A stretch of 64,000 bases of DNA from Hevea brasiliensis (lineage: Eukaryota; Streptophyta; Magnoliopsida; Malpighiales; Euphorbiaceae): assembly GCF_030052815.1 (NCBI RefSeq), contig NC_079507.1:17258141-17322140 (forward strand). Direction: 5' to 3'. A program made the position numbers and the translations under genes. Under the pieces are notes generated by a model. The model did not search any database and had not been told where the DNA came from. It was given only the letters and a program-made list of their open reading frames with translations. Positions 58,311 through 64,000 of this stretch are shown here, one piece after another (the first letter of the stretch is position 1; the number at the start of each line of letters is the position of its first letter).

Positions 58311-59062
58311 GCTTTAGTCTTCCTTTTCTGTTTAGCTATTTTCTTAGAAGGACCAGGAATCTGAGGTTTCTTTTTCTTATTGCCCTTCTTCTTGTTGGAC
58401 TTTCTAGCAGAAGAAGATGCAACCAAAGCTACCTCTTTTCCTTTATTGCCTGGCATATTCTTTTGGGCAATAACCAGCATGTTGAGTAAACCAGCTAAGG
58501 TGCATTCCTGTTGAGTCATATGGAAATTTGTCACAAAATTCCCAAAAGACTCAGGAAGGGACTGAAGGATCAAATCCGTTTGTAGTTGGAAATCCATGTT
58601 GAAGTCAAGATGTTCCAACTGCTCAATCAGCCGAATCATCTTGTGGACATGATCCCCAACATTCTGTCCCTTAGACATCCTCATACGGAATAGCTGTCTA
58701 GATATCTCATACCTAGCATTCATGCTGTGCTTACCATACAACTCTTGTAGGTGAAGGAGGATCTCACTCGCATTCTGCATGTTCTCATGTTGCTTCTGTA
58801 ACTCATTACTCATGGAAGCAAGCATGTAACACTTAGCTCTCATATCATGCTCCTTCCACTTGTCCAAAGTTTCATGTTCCTCTTGTGTGGCCTCTGGAGG
58901 TAAGGGACCAGGAACATTTGAATCTAGAACATATCCTATATGTTCAAGGTTCAGGACAAGTTTCAAATTTCTTAGCCAATCAGACAGATTAGGTCCTGTC
59001 AACCTGTTGTGATCAAGTATACTTGCAAGGATATTGGATGGTGGTGGTTGTTTTGTGCTCAT
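58274..59062 (-). CDS. Copia 2 gag (262 aa, truncated at the knuckle)
   Basis: Open from ATG 59,062 (MSTKQPPPSNILASILDHNR) to the TAG after GKGKCFHCQ. The capsid domain of plant copia gag is complete: WLRNLKLVLNLEHIGYVLDS, DKWKEHDMRAKCYMLASMSN, LQELYGKHSMNARYEISRQL, LILQSLPESFGNFVTNFHM, then a basic stretch KSNKKKGNKKKKPQ and half a zinc knuckle (CX2C only). Gag builds the cytoplasmic particle that packages element RNA. The start is supported by family position and an uninterrupted frame. Missing the HX4C half probably weakens RNA binding; the capsid itself could still be made. Confidence 0.88.
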   Translation of the reverse strand: MSTKQPPPSNILASILDHNRLTGPNLSDWLRNLKLVLNLEHIGYVLDSNVPGPLPPEATQEEHETLDKWKEHDMRAKCYMLASMSNELQKQHENMQNASEILLHLQELYGKHSMNARYEISRQLFRMRMSKGQNVGDHVHKMIRLIEQLEHLDFNMDFQLQTDLILQSLPESFGNFVTNFHMTQQECTLAGLLNMLVIAQKNMPGNKGKEVALVASSSARKSNKKKGNKKKKPQIPGPSKKIAKQKRKTKADEGKGKCFHCQ

Positions 59063-60816
59063 TTTTATCAGAAAATTAACTGCAGAAAATAACCAGATTA
59101 ATTAGTAAATGTATCATGTAATTAACCAAAATGATTATGGTCTTTTAATCAAATTGGTCCTCCCACTAACTTAGCGAATCCTACACTTCCAGAGTAGAAA
59201 ACGGAAATCCTAGTTGGATGGATTTCTAGTGGGTGATTGAATTCTTATAATTCTATTGATCATCCTCAGGTACATCCATTATTGGAATTACAATAAACTA
59301 TAAGTGAGCAATTCCTTGCCCATCACATCTCATGTGAGGTTCAATCCTTTACCTAGCCCCTAATGCTCAAAATCTCAGGTACATCCATTATTGACTTATC
59401 TTGCATTAGTTAAGTTGATCCCATTGAGTCAGTAATTATGCAAATAATTTTAATGTCCTCAGGTACATCCAATATTGGCCACCAAACCATTTACATATTT
59501 ACAACATCTCATGCTTAACAATTATTCTTAAGAAAATCTCTTAAATTAATTGCATCTCATGCAACTATTTAAAATTTCTTAAAATAATTGCCCCAATGGA
59601 GGGCTTATGTTATAATTACTTTAATTATAGCATTTCCAACTTAATCATTTGTTTGGAAGATTTTATAGCCATCCTTATTACTATTAAGGTCTCACTTTGC
59701 ACATTATCCATTTAGCATGCATATATCATATAATTGCATACATTCCCATACATCTCATGCATTCATGGATAAGCAGTAAATATGGTATGATCATGGACTT
59801 TCTAAGGGATTCAATTGAGCCACCAAGAATTGAATCGGGGCATTCTAGGTGCATTTCATTCATTCATTTTACAAGAGTTGCTGAAGGAGTACATAATCAA
59901 CACTTGATATTGAATTCCTCCCACTGGTCCCACCAATGCTCTTGACCTCCTTGAACTTCTTGCAATTCAATATTACATAGTAATCCTTGGCATACCAAGG
60001 CGAATTTATAAGAACTTAAATAAATGAAATTACAACCCAAAAATATTACAAACTTAATAATACATGCCCAAAATAAATTAAAATAAATTAATTAATTTAC
60101 AATCCCAAAGAAACATAAAAGAAATAAATCCAATCACATTGGTCTTTTATAGTCCATGATCATCCATCATGCATATCACTATTTAACAATTAAATAAAAC
60201 ATACATACTTAAATTAAATTGAATATCTCATATTCAACTTAAAAATCCAGATTTGAATATGATTCAAATAAATTTAAAAATTCAGATTTGAATCTCATTC
60301 AAACAAATTTAAAAATTCAGATTTGAATCACATTCAAACAACTTCAAAAATTCAGATTTGAATCACATTCCAACATTTTTTAAAAAATCAGATTTGAATC
60401 ACATTCAAATATTTTTTCAAAAATCAGATCTGAATTTTATTGAATCAATTTTAAAAAATCAGATTTAAATATGATTCAAACAACTTTAAAAATTCAGATT
60501 TGAATCACATTCAAACAACTTTTAAAATTCAGATTTGAATCACATTCAAACAATTTATAAAATTCTGATTTGAATCATAATTTAATTGTGTGATTAAAAC
60601 TACTAATTAAACATTTTAATTAGTCAAAGAATAGGTCTTAGATCATACAACAATTGCAGAATTAAAAGCCAAACCTTGAACCACCCATGGAACCAATGTT
60701 GCCTTCACCATGTGTGCCGCCACACCTCTTGATCCAACCAGCAATGAATCAATCATCTCATGATCAAATCACACAATTAAATCATATAATCAACAATCTA
60801 AATGGCAAATATAGTA
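59063..60816 (-). other. Copia 2 long untranslated leader
   Basis: 1.75 kb from primer site to gag without a credible gene; the open frame 59,697-59,945 on the opposite strand has no support. It contains the threefold block CTCAGGTACATCCATTATTG (59,265; 59,374; 59,458) and a ten-copy tandem array (60,233-60,575). It is colinear with the Copia 1 leader. Confidence 0.78.
60233..60575. repeat. Tandem array, about ten ~35-bp units (CAGATTTGAAT)
   Basis: Units of the form AAAATTCAGATTTGAATCACATTCAAACAA (shortened here: TTCAGATTTGAATCACATTC core) repeat about every 35 bp. The Copia 1 leader has only two units at the same place (about 22,975-23,045), so the array expanded in this lineage. Confidence 0.9.
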
Positions 60817-60828
60817 GCTCTGATACCA
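60817..60828 (-). other. Primer binding site of Copia 2
   Basis: The minus strand reads TGGTATCAGAGC two nucleotides from the LTR, complementary to the initiator Met-tRNA 3' end. Confidence 0.93.
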
Positions 60829-60830
60829 AT

Positions 60831-62939
60831 TGAAGGAACGGAAGCGTGAAAAATACAAGATTATACCATTGAATTCAAAAAAATTTCGCCTAGGGTCACA
60901 TGCACCATGCAAGATTTATTTTTATCTATTTGATTTCAATGATAAACAACATATTAAAACTCTTTTAATATGTTTTTGGATCTATATTTGCCATTTAAGA
61001 TTTTAAAATTAATCAGATTAATTTTAGAACCCTAGATTAAATCAAGAACGATTACACTAACCTCTTGATGCACTGCAGCGTGTCTGTGCCTTTGAGATTC
61101 ATCTTCAGGACACCAAATGTTATCCCTCTAGCTTGTCCACACCAAGAACACCTATGGCAGCCCTTGAACAGCCACTAAAGCTTTTTCTATTAATTAGAAA
61201 TTCAAGTTCTGCCTTTTAAGAGATTAGAGATGTAAACAGGACACTAGAAACAATTTCTAGTGTTCTTAATTCAAGAGATTGATGGCTAATCTCTTTGAAT
61301 TGATGAGAGATGAAGAGAAATAGCTGGAGAGGCTCAAAGTGGCGTGACAAATGAGAGGAGAGGCTGTTGGTTATTTTTTCTTTTCATAACCACACTTAAA
61401 TAGCTAGGTTAACACATTAAACCCTAGCCACATGTCACCTTTTGATTAGCTCTAGGTTTAAGTGACCCAATCACATTGTGCCAAGTGTCAAACCTATATT
61501 TAATCTTGATTTTAATCATCTTACATGATTAAAAAAACATTTGGCAAGCTTATGTGTAATCCCATGTGTCACCATCTCATGGTGCCACGTGTCACTCTGT
61601 GAAATGACCAAAATGCCGCTGTGTCTTAATTTTGAGTTCTTAACCCAAAATAATTATTTTCTTCTTCTAATTAATTTATATCAAATATAAATTAATTAAT
61701 TAATCTCTATTAATTAATTTCTCATCAATTAAATTCATATTTAAACACTTTAAATATAAATTTAATTTATACTACACATCCAATAATCTAGATTTGGTTT
61801 CAAGTCATGCTAGGGACTTTGCAATTTAATTGCAAACCAAACCTATTTAATTAATCAATTAAACTCTTTAATTAATTAATTAAATCATATTTAAATAGGT
61901 GATAACTTGTGTATGTGTGTGACTTACTAGGCTCATCACTAATTGGCAATGAGACATGATATCAACTCTTAATATCATCAGAACTCTTTCTTACCATAAA
62001 TGATTTCTCTAAATCATTTTATGAACCTCATAAACCATGGTTAACACCTAGCATAGCATGCAATGGCCACCCAATTAGTAATAAGATTTACCTTAAATGA
62101 ACCTGTAATCATATGTTACCATGCACTAGAATCTCTCTGTTACAAAATCCCAACTCAAGCTGGAGTCATGGTTTATGTCAAACTCCATTTGCTATGAATA
62201 TTATGTTCTCTTTTAATTCCAGTTCTTGATTAAAAGATTTTTCTCATCAGAAACTCTTTTCTGAATAAATCTATCTGTCCTGGCCAGGAACTTGAAACAT
62301 CAAGAACAATTAAATGAACATAGGATTTTATCTCTATTTACTTAGAGGAACAGATTCCATCTTGATCAACACCTACCTCCATATATAACTAGCAGGAGCC
62401 AACACATGCCCATATACCCATACATAGTACAAGTATGAAAGCAGTATCAAACTCAAACTACCTATATACAAGATAACCGTGCTATCTCAGGTCTAAAGAT
62501 TATATGCACTGATATGATTTATGACAAAACATTGACAAGAGTAAACTCCATGTGCTTGTCATAAGTGTCACTAGTTTGGCCTACTTATCATTTATAAGTG
62601 CCTATCATGTTTGTTATATGGCATGAGACTCACCATTCCATCTTATTTATATCTCATATAAATAACTTGGGAACAAACATGAATACAATCTTTCTGGATA
62701 AGTCATGTCCTTATTATGAAGTATCCTCGATTGTGAACCTATTTATGATACTTTGTGCTAGAAATATTGTCACTCATATTCTTAACAACTTAAGAATAAT
62801 ATTTCTAACAAAATATCAATGGACCTTTTCTATTACACATAAATATATTATGTAAACGGAAAAATGGAAATGCCTTTTATTAATAAAATTATGTACAAGA
62901 TACATACTAAATGATATGCTCTAGGGCATACTACTAACA
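60831..62939 (-). repeat. 5' LTR of Copia 2 (2109 bp)
   Basis: Same termini as the 3' LTR. It retains the CAG/CTG positions altered in the 3' LTR. Candidate promoter TATTTAAG is on the minus strand near 61,396-61,403. The U3 contains several ACGTGTCAC/ATGTGTCAC-type sites (for example about 61,565-61,595). Confidence 0.94.
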
Positions 62940-62944
62940 ATTTT
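62940..62944. repeat. Target-site duplication ATTTT, right copy (Copia 2)
   Basis: Matches 53,322-53,326. Confidence 0.93.
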
Positions 62945-64000
62945 TCATTTAAAACTTGTTGGCATTAAGCATTAATACCATTTCTAAGCTTAAACCAAGA
63001 GAAGCAAAATTTTCAATTTTGCTAACTCAACTTTACTATTCCATTGGGCACTATTGCAGTAGGAATTTGAGGAAATGGTAAACATGAAAGTTGTTCCTTA
63101 TTTTGTCTAGTTGAATTTCTTTTTTTGAATCACTCCATTTGGAGTTTTGTAGCTCAAGTTATGGCCAAAATAAGTTTACTGTTCACGTGCACTGTTCATG
63201 CTGAGATTTTGGGTTCTGGCAGATTTTGGTACTACTTTGGTCAGTAATTTAATCAAGTTAAGTTCATAATTTGGTCTAGCTTTCTTCATACAAAATGTTC
63301 TACCATGCCTTAGTTTTCCATTGGTTCAAGAATCGCCTAAATCCGAGTTTTCTAGAGAGAGTTATAGCCATCCAAACATTACTGCTCAAATGAAAATTCT
63401 GGAAATCTCAGTACAGTAAACTTCACTTTGCTCAATGATTTGATTAGGTTATGGTCATAATTTGGGGTAGGTTTCTTCATGAAAGTTGTTTGTCTATGTC
63501 TTAACTTGTTTCTGTAAAAATTTCAGATCAATTGACCATTTCTACAGTGATTTATGGCCAAATGAACAGTTACTGTTCATTTGGTCATTCTGCAGGGGCT
63601 GTTTGCAGGGTATCCGGATTGGGGCAACTTTTGGTCCTCTTGCTTTGGTCTTTTGGGCAGGGTTTCTTTAGCAAAAATGTGCCATTATAAGCCTAGTTTC
63701 ATGTCCAATTGGCCAAACACCAATTGGACCAACACAGCCCAAGCTATGGCAGTCCAAGTGGACTGAAATTTCAATCACCCTGCTGCACTCACAAGGCAGC
63801 ATGCTCCTTCACTTTGCCATGCTACATTTCAGTCCAATTTATGGCCAACTTACCTAAAATGGTCACTAATTGACCATTAAAATGTTCTCTAACAATTTCC
63901 TAATCCAAGTCAAATTTTCACTTCTCAAAACCCTAGTTTTCCCTTATGATTCACACATACACCTACTTAAGCACTTCCATTCATTATATATGTGTATATA
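62945..64000 (-). repeat. Gypsy LTR 'I', second part (runs off the window)
   Basis: Continues LTR I after Copia 2. It aligns with the start of LTR A (1-230, opposite strand): CATTTAAAACTTGTTGG, then TTTTGTCTAGTTGAATTTC. It then shows successive degenerate units containing AGTTATGGCC and ACTGTTCA (63,130-63,190; 63,335-63,395; 63,525-63,590; 63,700-63,760). No gene; short open frames here are incidental. Confidence 0.85.

Larger units (their letters stand above)
53327..62939 (-). mobile_element. Complete Ty1/copia element 'Copia 2' (9.6 kb)
   Basis: Minus strand, with 5' LTR 60,831-62,939, primer site 60,817-60,828, leader with repeats, gag, integrase, RT, RNase H, polypurine tract 55,425-55,434 and 3' LTR 53,327-55,424. 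The order INT-RT-RH is that of copia. An LTR of 2.1 kb and a long leader suggest an Angela/Tork-like lineage (tentative). The protease region is missing and several frameshifts occur, so it is non-autonomous as read. Target duplication ATTTT. Confidence 0.95.

Noticed and set aside
58010..58489. 159-codon plus-strand open frame across the 21-bp repeats
   Set aside because: Open only because the repeat unit has no stop in that frame; it lies antisense to gag and integrase.
60233..60575. Regular repeats with spacers reminiscent of a CRISPR array
   Set aside because: Units are degenerate head-to-tail tandem copies with no unique spacers, inside a plant retrotransposon leader.

Overview
This 64-kb window is plant nuclear DNA made almost entirely of nested LTR retrotransposons. 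I found no host protein gene, rRNA, tRNA or CRISPR array. Plant origin is inferred from the element families: Ty3/gypsy elements with chromodomain remnants (chromovirus, Tekay/Del-like), very long LTRs of 3.4-4.1 kb and initiator-Met-tRNA primer sites, plus Ty1/copia elements with plant-type gag-pol. The species cannot be named from the sequence; a dicot is plausible but unproven.

Left nest (1-33,362). The layers, oldest to youngest, can be read from the junctions. A plus-strand gypsy element (E: gag remnant 28,997-29,930, 3' LTR 29,932-33,362) was entered by a minus-strand gypsy (D: 5' LTR 25,368-28,996, gag start 24,893-25,196). D was entered by a minus-strand copia (Copia 1: 5,337-6,601 plus 19,257-24,892). 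Copia 1 was split by a complete plus-strand chromovirus (C: 6,602-19,256, target duplication TATTC) and cut on its left by a minus-strand gypsy LTR (B: 1,407-5,336). B was itself entered by a plus-strand LTR (A: 1-1,406). The left halves of A, B, Copia 1, D and E lie outside the window.

Middle (33,363-43,486). A truncated minus-strand LTR of another type (J) is followed by 2 kb of unassigned AT-rich DNA and then an old minus-strand copia (Copia 3). Copia 3 is interrupted by a 1.9-kb unidentified insert and, in gag, by the start of a further LTR.

Right nest (43,487-64,000). Gypsy LTRs F (minus), G (plus), H (minus) and I (minus) are stacked in one another. A complete minus-strand copia (Copia 2: 53,327-62,939, target duplication ATTTT, LTRs about 2.1 kb) sits inside I. 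Copia 2 and Copia 1 are the same family.

No element has an intact gag-pol, so any mobility would have needed enzymes supplied in trans. The most interesting signals are: (i) a pair of adjacent stem-loops present in the gypsy LTRs, with stem bases that change together between copies; (ii) clusters of small indels sitting on CAG/CTG trinucleotides, which account for some of the frameshifts and look like sequencing-consensus error or a CHG-context mutation process; (iii) a 396-bp inverted duplication inside one LTR; (iv) loss of the protease region in Copia 2 next to an amplified zinc-knuckle codon block.
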